A DNA stretch of 64,000 nucleotides from Secundilactobacillus odoratitofui DSM 19909 = JCM 15043 (GTDB lineage Bacteria; Bacillota; Bacilli; Lactobacillales; Lactobacillaceae), in contig NZ_AZEE01000030.1 of NCBI RefSeq assembly GCF_001434895.1, positions 348,526-412,525 of the forward strand. The letters are read 5' to 3'. The translations under genes were made by a program, and so were the position numbers. Below, in pieces: positions 46,107-53,760 of the stretch; position 1 is the stretch's first letter, and each line of letters starts with the position of its first letter. The notes under the pieces are model-generated. The model saw only the letters and a list, made by a program, of their open reading frames with translations, did no database searches and was not told the origin of the DNA.

Positions 46107-46553
46107 ATGGGAAAGAAGCTTGGATTTTTAGTTGGGTTGGCGATCGGTGCTGCCGCTGCGCATACAGCTTACCATCGATTAAGTGAAACCGAGAAGGACG
46201 AATTAAAGGCTGATTTACAAGAAAAGGTCAACATTGCCAAAGATCGGGCCGTTGACTATGCCTTTTACGCAAGTGATGCATGGGATGATTTTAAGGAAAC
46301 TTTTGCTGATCAGTCACAGAATGTCAGTGATCGGGTTAAAAACGCCGCTGATCAATTTACTCAACATCAATCAACACCAGCCGGTAACGACGACACGTTG
46401 CGTGATGAATTAACGGATGTCTCGAGTTCCGCTGATGATGAATCTGAAGATATTGTCTTAAATAGCGAGGATACCTTCGGCGGAGCGGATGTTTCTAATC
46501 AACCAGTTGAAGATGACTCTGAGAGCGATTCAACTGATACGCCAACCGAATAA
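46107..46553 (+). CDS. YtxH domain protein
   Basis: A 148-residue protein beginning with a Gly/Ala-rich membrane segment (LGFLVGLAIGAAAAHTAY), then an amphipathic helical region (residues 28-80) and an acidic, Ser/Asp-rich disordered tail of about 65 residues. The N-terminal pattern is that of YtxH/gas-vesicle-like stress proteins. The partner gene before it (DUF948) repeats the ytxG-ytxH pairing of bacilli, where ccpA is also nearby. ATG follows AAAGGAG. Confidence 0.88.
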   Translation: MGKKLGFLVGLAIGAAAAHTAYHRLSETEKDELKADLQEKVNIAKDRAVDYAFYASDAWDDFKETFADQSQNVSDRVKNAADQFTQHQSTPAGNDDTLRDELTDVSSSADDESEDIVLNSEDTFGGADVSNQPVEDDSESDSTDTPTE

Positions 46554-46602
46554 GTGGTTGTAATTAAGCACTCGTTTTAACTGAACACCGATATACCACA
46601 AT

Positions 46603-46650
46603 AAAACAGCCCGTTTGATTTCTAACTAGAAGTCAAACGAGCTGTTTTTT
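46603..46650. terminator. bidirectional terminator between YtxH and pepQ genes
   Basis: AAAACAGC-CCGTTTGA-n-TCTA pairs with TAGA-n-TCAAACG-A-GCTGTTTTTT. T-runs exist on both strands and the genes converge. Confidence 0.88.
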
Positions 46651-46686
46651 GGAATTACTTATTAACAAAAGTTTATTGTGTACGAG

Positions 46687-47784
46687 TTAACCAACGTATG
46701 TCAATTCTTTTGAGGTGTGCGTGAATGGTTCGCACCCTGAATCTGTAATGTGGACACAATCTTCAATTCGGACGCCGGCAACACCTGGGATATAGATACC
46801 AGGTTCGATTGAGAAGCACATGCCAGGTTGAAGCACCATCTCATTACCTGCCATAATTGACGGGAACTCGTGTTCGCTCATACCCATCCCGTGGCCTAGT
46901 CGGTGAATGAAGTACTCGCCGTAACCGGCTTTGTCGATAATCGAGCGTGCAACTTGATCAAGTTCTGCTGCAGTCATCCCTGGCTTAGCAGCAGACTGGG
47001 CGGTCAATTGTGCTTCGAGACACACATCGTAAATCTCGCGTTGTTTAGCGGTCGGGGTCCCAAGGGCAACTGTCCGTGAAGCATCTGAGATGTAGCCATC
47101 CCAAATGGTACCAAGGTCAAATAAAATCAGTTCGTTTTGCTTGAACTTAGTGGCGTTTGTTGCGCCATGTGGTTCGGCGGCATGGGCACCTGCTTGAACG
47201 AGGGTATCAAAGCTCATTTGCATGATACCTTCTTTCATGAGGGCGTATTGGAGTTCGGCCACAACTTGTTGCTCGCTACGTCCTGCCTTAACTGCAGCAA
47301 ACCCTTTTTCAAACGCAAAATCGGCCCATTTACCAGCGATATTGAGCTTTTCAATTTCATCAGGCGTTTTAATGACCCGTAACTGATTAATATATGGCGT
47401 GATATCTTTGTCGAAACTGGTGGTTGGCAAGACTCGCTTGAGCTGCTCTAGTCGATCAACAGTCAACTGATTCTTCTCTAAGACGATTTGCTTGGGATTG
47501 GCCACTCGGGTCTTAACCTGGGTTGCAATTAACTGCCAAGGATCTTCATGATCTAAATAACCGTAAACCGGGAATTTAAAGCCAGTTTCTTTGATGGCTT
47601 CGACTTCCAGTGCGGGTGCGAACATGAATGGATCTTGATCGGCGAAAACCACAAGGGCCAAAACCCGTTCAATTGGATCACTATAAAAACCCGTTAAATA
47701 CTGAATGGTCCTTGGATCACTAATGTAGGCTAAATCTGCTTGATGTGTTGCTGTCCATTCTTGGACTTGTTCCAGTTTTGACAA
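46687..47784 (-). CDS. pepQ: Xaa-Pro dipeptidase
   Basis: A 365-residue M24-family metallopeptidase that splits X-Pro dipeptides. The metal ligands are in LFDLGTIWDGYISDASRT, HRLGHGMGMSEHE and FSIEPGIYIPG, with a final Glu in VRIEDCVHIT. Start TTG 47784 is 8 bases after AGAGG; the in-frame GTG at 47793 overlaps that ribosome site. It is divergent from ccpA, the classical lactobacillus arrangement in which CcpA also affects pepQ. Confidence 0.95.
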   Translation of the reverse strand: MSKLEQVQEWTATHQADLAYISDPRTIQYLTGFYSDPIERVLALVVFADQDPFMFAPALEVEAIKETGFKFPVYGYLDHEDPWQLIATQVKTRVANPKQIVLEKNQLTVDRLEQLKRVLPTTSFDKDITPYINQLRVIKTPDEIEKLNIAGKWADFAFEKGFAAVKAGRSEQQVVAELQYALMKEGIMQMSFDTLVQAGAHAAEPHGATNATKFKQNELILFDLGTIWDGYISDASRTVALGTPTAKQREIYDVCLEAQLTAQSAAKPGMTAAELDQVARSIIDKAGYGEYFIHRLGHGMGMSEHEFPSIMAGNEMVLQPGMCFSIEPGIYIPGVAGVRIEDCVHITDSGCEPFTHTSKELTYVG

Positions 47785-47990
47785 CGTAATCACCTCTACT
47801 TATGATAAGGTCATTATAACATGTTTCGATTTTGGCTAAGTGGTCTAGTTCGTAAATTATTATAAATAATACTAACTCTCGAAATGTATTGTGCGCTGTT
47901 GAATTGACATTACAAAGGTTCATTCGCAGCGAAGGCTGATATGATAGCTTTTTTCAGAAACTAATCAGACGTTTAGTCCTCGATTATCCT

Positions 47991-48004
47991 GTAAATCGTT
48001 TTCA
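47991..48004. promoter_or_regulatory. second cre-like site upstream of ccpA
   Basis: GTAAATCGTTTTCA matches the cre consensus at 12 of 14 positions. It lies 64 bases upstream of the perfect cre. Confidence 0.4.
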
Positions 48005-48067
48005 TCAGATAACCCTCAACCCGCGAAGTGGTCTTGAAAAGTGGGCGTTAATAGAGTATCATCAATA

Positions 48068-48081
48068 TGAAAACGTTTTCA
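48068..48081. promoter_or_regulatory. cre operator next to ccpA promoter
   Basis: TGAAAACGTTTTCA is a perfect 14-base palindrome matching the cre consensus. It ends 2 bases before the ccpA -35, consistent with CcpA controlling its own gene and perhaps pepQ. Confidence 0.85.
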
Positions 48082-48083
48082 AT

Positions 48084-48112
48084 TTGATTTCTGAAAACTA
48101 TTCTGATATATT
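48084..48112 (+). promoter_or_regulatory. ccpA promoter
   Basis: -35 TTGATT (48084-48089), 17-base spacer, extended -10 TGA-TATATT (TATATT at 48107-48112). Confidence 0.7.
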
Positions 48113-48171
48113 TATCAAGTTGTTGAAAATCAGTGAAAACAAATTAAACCAATAAAGAAAGGGCTATCGCA

Positions 48172-49173
48172 ATGGATAAACAGACAGTAACAATATACGA
48201 CGTTGCCCGTGAAGCCGATGTTTCGATGGCTACTGTATCACGAGTGGTTAATGGTAATCCCAACGTTAAACCGGCAACACGTAAGAAAGTTCTGGACGTC
48301 ATCGAACGTCTAGATTACCGACCAAACGCAGTTGCAAGAGGATTGGCCAGCAAGAAGACGACGACAGTTGGTGTGATTATTCCGGATGTCACCAACGTCT
48401 ACTTCTCAGCACTTGCACGAGGAATTGACGACATCGCCATGATGTATAAGTACAATATCATTTTGACAAATTCTGACGAAAATGGACGCAAAGAAGTCCA
48501 AGTGTTGAACACGTTGATGGCTAAGCAAGTTGACGGGATCGTCTTCATGGGAAATGACATCAGCGAGGAACTCCGCAAAGAGTTCGAGCGGGCAAAGACG
48601 CCAATCGTGCTTGCGGGTTGCGTTGATGAAAAGGGTGATATGCCAAGCGTCAATATTGACTACGCTGCTGCTGTTGAAGAAGCGGTTAAGAACTTGATTG
48701 ACCGTGGTAACCAACGCGTGGCCTTTATTTCTGGCAGTCTCGACCATCCAATTAACCGTGACTACCGGTTGAAGGGTTACAAACAAGCGCTTAAGAAAGC
48801 TGGCATCAGATACGATGACAAGTTGGTTTTTGAAACCGACTACACATACAAGGCTGGTCAATTATTGCAACCAGCATTGCAATCAGTTAATGCCACTGCT
48901 GCGATTGTCGGTGACGATGAACTAGCCGCTGGCGTTATGAATGGTGTAACAGACGCTGGATTGAGTGTACCAGATGATTTCGAAATCATTACCAGCAATG
49001 ACACCAAGTTAACCGAAATGGTTCGACCAAAGATGTCTTCAATTACGCAACCACTCTACGATATTGGTGCGGTTGCAATGCGTTTATTGACCAAGTTAAT
49101 GAATAACGAACAGGTCGATGAAAAAACCATCTTGTTACCATACGGCTTGATGAAGCGTGATTCAACTAATTAG
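48172..49173 (+). CDS. ccpA: catabolite control protein A
   Basis: A 333-residue LacI-family regulator that binds cre sites together with HPr phosphorylated on Ser46. The helix-turn-helix TIYDVAREADVSMATVSRVV is at residues 5-24, the hinge helix RPNAVARGLASKKTTTVGV near 47-65, and the periplasmic-binding-like core follows. Its length and ending (ILLPYGLMKRDST) are typical. ATG follows GAAAGGG. ptsH in this window supplies its co-effector. A perfect cre lies directly upstream of its promoter. Confidence 0.98.
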   Translation: MDKQTVTIYDVAREADVSMATVSRVVNGNPNVKPATRKKVLDVIERLDYRPNAVARGLASKKTTTVGVIIPDVTNVYFSALARGIDDIAMMYKYNIILTNSDENGRKEVQVLNTLMAKQVDGIVFMGNDISEELRKEFERAKTPIVLAGCVDEKGDMPSVNIDYAAAVEEAVKNLIDRGNQRVAFISGSLDHPINRDYRLKGYKQALKKAGIRYDDKLVFETDYTYKAGQLLQPALQSVNATAAIVGDDELAAGVMNGVTDAGLSVPDDFEIITSNDTKLTEMVRPKMSSITQPLYDIGAVAMRLLTKLMNNEQVDEKTILLPYGLMKRDSTN

Positions 49174-49296
49174 TGTACGATTTGAAGTGGTTTTGATTTT
49201 ACGGCTAAATAATGACGTACGATCAAGGCCATTTTTATTGGCAATTAGCTGCCATGACGCACGCTAACCCTTGTATTGCAATTTATAGCGTGATAT

Positions 49297-49302
49297 TATA
49301 AT
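49297..49302 (+). promoter_or_regulatory. -10 element upstream of yebC
   Basis: TATAAT, 46 bases before the ATG, with ATTGCA 16 bases upstream as the best -35. Confidence 0.5.
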
Positions 49303-49347
49303 GTAGTCTGTATAAACGAATATATTTAAGAAAAGAGGAGTCGTGAT

Positions 49348-50082
49348 ATGTCAGGACATTCAAAATGGCATAACATCCAAGGCCGTAAAAACGCCCAAGA
49401 TGCTAAGCGTGGTAAAATTTTCCAAAAAATCTCACGTGACTTGTATCAAGCCGCTAAAGCAGGTGATCCTGATCCAGCAAACAACCCTCAACTTCGATTG
49501 GTGATGGATAAGGCTCGTGCAGCGAACATGCCTAAGGACAACGTACAACGTGCGATTGACAAGGCCTCAGGTGTCGGTGGTGCGAAGTTTGAAGAGATCA
49601 CTTATGAAGGCTATGGCCCAGGTGGGACAGCTATTATGGTGGCCGCTTTGACCGATAACAAGAACCGGACAGCTGCTGCCGTTCGTTCCGCTTTCACTCA
49701 CCATGGCGGTTCATTGGGTGCTGCTGGATCAGTTTCTTACATGTTTGATCGTAAAGGTTATGTTGTGATCTTACGTGACGGTTTAGATGCCGATGAAGAT
49801 ACAGTTTTGATGGACGCACTTGATGCAGGTGCTGACGACATGAAAACTAGCGATGATCAATTCGAGATCTTCTCAGATCCTTCGAGTTTGACCGCCGTTC
49901 GTGATGCTTTACAAGAGAAGTATAACTTGGACACAGCTGAAGTTCGGATGTTCCCTGAGAACACTACTGAAGTTCCCGCTGAAAAAGTATCACAGTATCA
50001 AGGCTTAATTGACGAACTTGAAGACAACGATGATGTTTCAGATGTTTATGAAGCAGCAACGATGCCTGAAAGTGTTGAATAA
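49348..50082 (+). CDS. yebC: YebC/PmpR-family protein
   Basis: A 244-residue protein of the TACO1/YebC family, earlier called a transcriptional regulator; recent work on the family points to help with translation of polyproline or difficult sequences. The N-terminus [21 protein letters not shown], the [20 protein letters not shown] core near residues 105-124 and the SYMFDRKG segment are diagnostic. ATG follows GAGGAG. It has its own terminator before comGA. Confidence 0.95.
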   Translation: MSGHSKWHNIQGRKNAQDAKRGKIFQKISRDLYQAAKAGDPDPANNPQLRLVMDKARAANMPKDNVQRAIDKASGVGGAKFEEITYEGYGPGGTAIMVAALTDNKNRTAAAVRSAFTHHGGSLGAAGSVSYMFDRKGYVVILRDGLDADEDTVLMDALDAGADDMKTSDDQFEIFSDPSSLTAVRDALQEKYNLDTAEVRMFPENTTEVPAEKVSQYQGLIDELEDNDDVSDVYEAATMPESVE

Positions 50083-50107
50083 GGCTTAACACATTCGTTA
50101 AATTTTG

Positions 50108-50151
50108 AAAGTGTGTCATTACCAATTTTTTGGTAGTGGCACACTTTTTTT
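50108..50151 (+). terminator. terminator after yebC
   Basis: AAAGTGTGTCATTACCA pairs with TGGTAGTGGCACACTTT (one mismatch) around a six-base loop, followed by TTTT. Confidence 0.9.
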
Positions 50152-50223
50152 GCGTCCTTTCATCTGGTGATTAAATAAACTTCAGTCAACTAAGCTGCGT
50201 AGCTAATTGCAGGAGGTGTCAAA

Positions 50224-51198
50224 ATGATAGAACAACTTGGCATTAAGTTGCTATCGAATGCTGTCGAAGCTAATAGTTCTGACGTTCATATTTTACCTGA
50301 AACTGATCATTACAAGGTGGTCGAACATCGACTTGGGAAAGTGGTACCAATCTGTCAGCTCTCACGTCAAGAAGGGCAGCAATTAATTGCTCATTTTAAA
50401 TACCGAGCCAATATGGCGATTACAGAAACCCGACGGCCCCAGCTAGGTGCGCTGACCTTAGAGATCGCTGAACATGAAATTCATCTTCGATTATCGAGCG
50501 TCGGTAATTTTTTGAACCAAGAGTCTTTGGTGATTCGGTTACTTAGACCACTTGCTCAGCAACAGTTGGCGTTTCTTAAGCCAGCCCAACTACGTGTTTT
50601 AACCGACTGGTGTCAGCACCGTGGCTTAGTTTTATTTGCTGGCCCGACCGGTTCTGGGAAAACGACAACGATTTATCAGCTTGCACAGCAGTTAAGCCAG
50701 GAATTAACCGTTTTATCGATTGAAGATCCGGTTGAAATCGTAGCACCCAATTTTTTACAACTGCAGGTGAATGAAGCGGCGACGATGACCTATCAAGCGT
50801 TAATTAAAGTAGCGCTAAGACACCGACCGGATGTTTTAATCGTTGGTGAGATTCGAGATCGTGAAACGGCCCAGGCGGCAATTGATGCAGCACTTAGTGG
50901 GCATTTAGTTTTGAGTACAGTTCATGCGCAAACTGCCCACGGTATTGTAACCAGATTAAGTCAACTTGCGATTGATCCAGACGTAGTCAAACAGGCCGTG
51001 ATTGGCGTTGCCTACCAACGACTTATACCAACCATGGATGGTCAGGTTGCAGCGCTGTTAGATTTGGCTGCTGGTCCTGTGGATAATCAGTGGCAACAAG
51101 TTCAGGAAACAACGGCAGTCTGGAAGGAGGATCTAGCTGATGCCAAACGCACTAACAAAATTAGTCAGCAAACCTATGACCAGTTCAAAGCGGGTTAA
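50224..51198 (+). CDS. comGA: competence pilus ATPase ComGA
   Basis: A 324-residue type II secretion/type IV pilus assembly ATPase that powers the DNA-uptake pilus. Walker A is GPTGSGKTTTIYQL near residues 140-153, the Asp box is SIEDPVEI near 168-175, Walker B is VGEIRDRETAQAAI near 203-216, and the His box is GHLVLSTVHAQTA. ATG follows AGGAGG. It overlaps comGB by 59 bases. I see no recognisable competence sigma-factor box in the 70 bases before it. Confidence 0.96.
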   Translation: MIEQLGIKLLSNAVEANSSDVHILPETDHYKVVEHRLGKVVPICQLSRQEGQQLIAHFKYRANMAITETRRPQLGALTLEIAEHEIHLRLSSVGNFLNQESLVIRLLRPLAQQQLAFLKPAQLRVLTDWCQHRGLVLFAGPTGSGKTTTIYQLAQQLSQELTVLSIEDPVEIVAPNFLQLQVNEAATMTYQALIKVALRHRPDVLIVGEIRDRETAQAAIDAALSGHLVLSTVHAQTAHGIVTRLSQLAIDPDVVKQAVIGVAYQRLIPTMDGQVAALLDLAAGPVDNQWQQVQETTAVWKEDLADAKRTNKISQQTYDQFKAG

Positions 51199-52174
51199 AG
51201 CATGGCCCGTTAAGGTACAGGCCGAAGTTTTTCAAGTGATAAGTGATTTACTTGTGGTAGGTTTTTCGGTAAGACATGCAATCGAATTTTGTGAATTAAT
51301 TTTTATTAAGCAGCAGGCACATTTGCGGCAAATCAACCAGGATTTACGTGCGGGTCAATCTGTCAGTGAAGCTTTTGGCACTGTCATTGATGAACAAATT
51401 AGGTTTCAATTGAAACTGGCAGAAGAACACGGTCAACTTGCAAGTAGCCTTGGCCAAATTAGCAGGCTACTTCAAACAGCCCATCAAAGGCAGCAAAAAA
51501 TCAAGCGGTTGCTACAGTATCCCCTGGTACTGGTGGTTATCTTAGCCATGGTGATCATGGCAATGAAAATTTTAATCATGCCTCAGTTAACGGCATTGGC
51601 ACCACCTACCCGAAATAGTCAACTGAGCTGGTGGTGGCTGGTAGTTGCGTTGCCATTTGCGGCAGCGATTGGATTGATAATCCTTTATGTCGCACAGCAA
51701 CCAATTTTGCGACGGGTGCTAATTATCATCAAAATACCGTTAATTGGGCCAATTGTAAAACTATATTACGGCTATTATTTTCTAATGGCGTTAACCGTTA
51801 TGTCGGAAGGTGGACTGGGATTTCAAGAAATTTTAGTGGTACTGAGACAAGGTAAGTCGACTACCTTATTACATCAGATTGCTGAACGGTTAGCTAACGA
51901 CTTGGCAAACGGTGAGTGGTTAGCCAACGCAATCAAGCGATTTGGCTTCTTACCAATCGAGCTACAGTTAATTCTAAAGAGCGGTAAATCACAAACTACA
52001 ATTGCCGAAGAGTTGACGGCGTTAACTGCACTTTATTATCAGAGATTGACCCAACGTTTAGAACGTCTGCTGTCAATGATTCAGCCGGCATCGTTTGCGA
52101 TTATTGGCATGATTATTATTGGTGCTTACGCGAGTTTATTTTTGCCCATGTATCGAACAATTGGAGGTATGTAA
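51140..52174 (+). CDS. comGB: competence pilus platform protein ComGB
   Basis: A 344-residue GspF-type inner-membrane platform protein. Three main membrane segments are visible (YPLVLVVILAMVIMAMKILI, WWLVVALPFAAAIGLIILYV and a final SFAIIGMIIIGAYASLFLPM). The start ATG 51140 is supported by AAGGAGG 8 bases upstream inside comGA, giving an unusually long 59-base overlap and probable translational coupling. It shares one base with the comGC start. Confidence 0.93.
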   Translation: MPNALTKLVSKPMTSSKRVKAWPVKVQAEVFQVISDLLVVGFSVRHAIEFCELIFIKQQAHLRQINQDLRAGQSVSEAFGTVIDEQIRFQLKLAEEHGQLASSLGQISRLLQTAHQRQQKIKRLLQYPLVLVVILAMVIMAMKILIMPQLTALAPPTRNSQLSWWWLVVALPFAAAIGLIILYVAQQPILRRVLIIIKIPLIGPIVKLYYGYYFLMALTVMSEGGLGFQEILVVLRQGKSTTLLHQIAERLANDLANGEWLANAIKRFGFLPIELQLILKSGKSQTTIAEELTALTALYYQRLTQRLERLLSMIQPASFAIIGMIIIGAYASLFLPMYRTIGGM

Positions 52175-52479
52175 TGACAAAATTTAAGAAGGCCTTTACT
52201 TTATTAGAAATGACCATTGTTTTATTTATCATAGGATTACTTATTCTAATTATTGCACCAAATATCTCGTCACAAAAAAAGCACGCAAATGGCGTCCATA
52301 CCGGCGCCATGACGACCGTAATTCAAACACAATTAGATACTTATTTAGAAACGACGCATCATAAAACCGCTAGTCTCTCAGAACTTCAACAGGCCGGTTA
52401 TTTAACATCACGACAAGTCAAAATCGCCCAACAAGAGGGGATCAGTATCGATGGTCAACAAGTTAAACAAACCCCGTAA
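52174..52479 (+). CDS. comGC: major competence pseudopilin ComGC
   Basis: A 101-residue prepilin, the main subunit of the DNA-uptake pilus. The leader MTKFKKA is cut before FTLLEMTIVLFIIGLLILII by ComC-type prepilin peptidase. The residue at -1 is Ala rather than the usual Gly, which many peptidases accept. The start overlaps the comGB stop (TAATG), and the end overlaps comGD by 29 bases. Confidence 0.95.
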   Translation: MTKFKKAFTLLEMTIVLFIIGLLILIIAPNISSQKKHANGVHTGAMTTVIQTQLDTYLETTHHKTASLSELQQAGYLTSRQVKIAQQEGISIDGQQVKQTP

Positions 52480-52897
52480 TGGTTTTACGATGCTTGAAAT
52501 GCTGGTGACGTTAATCATCGTGGCCGCAATTCTCTTACTGACGAGCATGAATAGTCGTCAATTTCAACAACGACAAATCGACCTAGAGCGGCATTTTTGG
52601 CAAACATTTGATAATTACTGGCAACAGGCACTATTTACAGCGCGACACGAGCACCGAGAAACTGTGATTCGAATGACCGGCACTGATGCGATCACATTCC
52701 GATCTAATCGAAAAACACAAACACTTAAGTTACCCGACAGTATGAGCGTCAAAGGCGATTATCGACTCACGATTCGAAAAGACGCAACGATTTCACCACA
52801 AACCGTTACATTGCTGTCGTCTGCCGGTAATTGGCGATATAAAATGATCATTCAGATGGGATGGGGAATTTATCGAATTGAACGCGAAACATACTAA
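52451..52897 (+). CDS. comGD: competence pseudopilin ComGD
   Basis: A 148-residue minor prepilin. The leader ends in RNG before FTMLEMLVTLIIVAAILLL, a textbook prepilin signal and hydrophobic helix, followed by a small beta-rich soluble domain. ATG 52451 lies behind GAGGGG inside comGC. It overlaps comGE by 20 bases. Confidence 0.9.
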   Translation: MVNKLNKPRNGFTMLEMLVTLIIVAAILLLTSMNSRQFQQRQIDLERHFWQTFDNYWQQALFTARHEHRETVIRMTGTDAITFRSNRKTQTLKLPDSMSVKGDYRLTIRKDATISPQTVTLLSSAGNWRYKMIIQMGWGIYRIERETY

Positions 52898-53072
52898 AGT
52901 GGGTTTTATTTTAAGTGATGCTTTGATTGGCTTAATGTTAATCAGTTTAGGGTTAGTGACCTATGTCGAAGTCCATCATCAACTCCAAAATCAATTGATG
53001 ACCAAAACTGAACGTCTGGATGAGGTTCGCGCTCAGTATGAACATCAAATGATTGAGATAAAGGAGGAGTAA
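52878..53072 (+). CDS. comGE: competence pseudopilin ComGE-like protein
   Basis: A 64-residue minor prepilin-like protein starting at TTG 52878. The processing region KVGFILSDALIGLMLISLGL has Gly at -1 but Asp rather than Glu at the +5 position that is nearly always Glu in type IV pilins. A hydrophobic helix and a short charged coiled coil follow. The position between comGD and comGF fixes the identity; the sequence alone would not. Confidence 0.8.
   Translation: MNAKHTKVGFILSDALIGLMLISLGLVTYVEVHHQLQNQLMTKTERLDEVRAQYEHQMIEIKEE
53061..53067 (+). promoter_or_regulatory. Shine-Dalgarno sequence of comGF
   Basis: AAGGAGG, at the end of comGE. The only initiation-like codons at a suitable distance in the comGF frame are ATC 53074 (6 bases) and ATC 53077 (9 bases). 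Confidence 0.75.
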
Positions 53073-53076
53073 TATC

Positions 53077-53517
53077 ATCGTTAGAGCAGGCTTTACTTTA
53101 TTTGAAGCAGTTATTGCGCTGGCTGTGACAAGTATTGCAATTGTCAGTATTCAATTTGGCCTTCAGATGCTTAATGGGCAGAGCCAGCAGCGAGCTCAAG
53201 GGCAGTTGGCCTGGTACTATCTATTAGGTGAAATTGAATCAAAGGAGTATCATTTCTCATTAACACAGGTTAATAAATCAAGTGTCGAACTGAAGCAAGC
53301 GGCCGGTAAATTAAAGGGACGTCGGTTTATTTTAGCCGGTTATAAAGAACAGCTGATTTTAACGACGTTTAAAGGTGGTTACTTACCGGTGATGCGCCAA
53401 GTGGTTCGTTTTCAATTTCGTGAAGAGCACCACCATTTAAGAATCATGGTTACAACTAAACAGGGGCAACAATTTTCGGCATTGACTTCGGTGGAGGTCC
53501 CCCATGAAAAATCGTAG
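53077..53517 (+). CDS. comGF: competence pseudopilin ComGF, apparent ATC start
   Basis: About 146 residues. The prepilin signal RAGFTLFEAVIALAV is encoded from 53083, so translation must begin before it. The frame is closed by a TAA at 53059-53061 and contains no ATG, GTG, TTG or CTG before the signal; the candidates are ATC 53074 and ATC 53077, behind a strong AAGGAGG. A GTG at 53125, which an automatic caller would choose, would remove the prepilin signal. An ATC start is rare, so a sequencing error is possible. The remainder (IQFGLQMLNGQSQQ onward) is ComGF-like. It overlaps comGG by 14 bases. Confidence 0.8.
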   Translation: MVRAGFTLFEAVIALAVTSIAIVSIQFGLQMLNGQSQQRAQGQLAWYYLLGEIESKEYHFSLTQVNKSSVELKQAAGKLKGRRFILAGYKEQLILTTFKGGYLPVMRQVVRFQFREEHHHLRIMVTTKQGQQFSALTSVEVPHEKS

Positions 53518-53677
53518 TGGCTTAATTTCGGTTTTAGCGTTATTCTTCTTATTGTTACTGACTGGTATCTTGGTAATTCAACTGGAAGGTTATCGGCGTC
53601 AACAGCGGGCATTTGATTCACTTATTTCACACTATGAATTAAAATTGCAAAGAGACCTTCACTCGAAATACCGGTAA
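53504..53677 (+). CDS. comGG: competence pseudopilin ComGG-like, short
   Basis: A 57-residue protein with ATG 53504 behind GGAGG inside comGF. It has a short N-terminal leader (MKNRSG), one hydrophobic helix (LISVLALFFLLLLTGILVI) and a charged tail ending in HSKYR. The position as last gene of the comG operon and the pilin-like topology support ComGG, but it is about half the length of ComGG in bacilli and lacks the +5 Glu. Confidence 0.75.
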   Translation: MKNRSGLISVLALFFLLLLTGILVIQLEGYRRQQRAFDSLISHYELKLQRDLHSKYR

Positions 53678-53745
53678 TTTCTCATTGTTCGCTTGAATTA
53701 GGTGTGAAATCTTTGTAAACTATAATCTGTGGATATTCTAATGAC

Positions 53746-53751
53746 AGGAGG
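53746..53751 (+). promoter_or_regulatory. Shine-Dalgarno sequence of the YtxK-like methyltransferase gene
   Basis: AGGAGG, 9 bases before CTG 53761. No ATG, GTG or TTG in the gene's frame lies within range. A -10 TATAAT is at 53721-53726. Confidence 0.7.
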
Positions 53752-53760
53752 CTGACAACA

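Larger units (their letters stand above)
47785..48171. other. pepQ-ccpA divergent regulatory region
   Basis: This 387-base gap holds the pepQ -10 (minus strand TATAAT at 47813-47818, with TGT before it giving an extended -10, and only a weak -35), two cre candidates and the ccpA promoter. The middle, about 47840-47985, is AT-rich and shows no reading frame or hairpin I would call. Confidence 0.7.

Noticed and set aside
53059-53080. Programmed +1 frameshift from comGE into comGF
   Set aside because: The SD-like AAGGAGG before the TAA resembles the prfB arrangement, but the last sense codon GAG followed by T is not slippery, and comGF needs its own prepilin leader, so a separate start is more likely.
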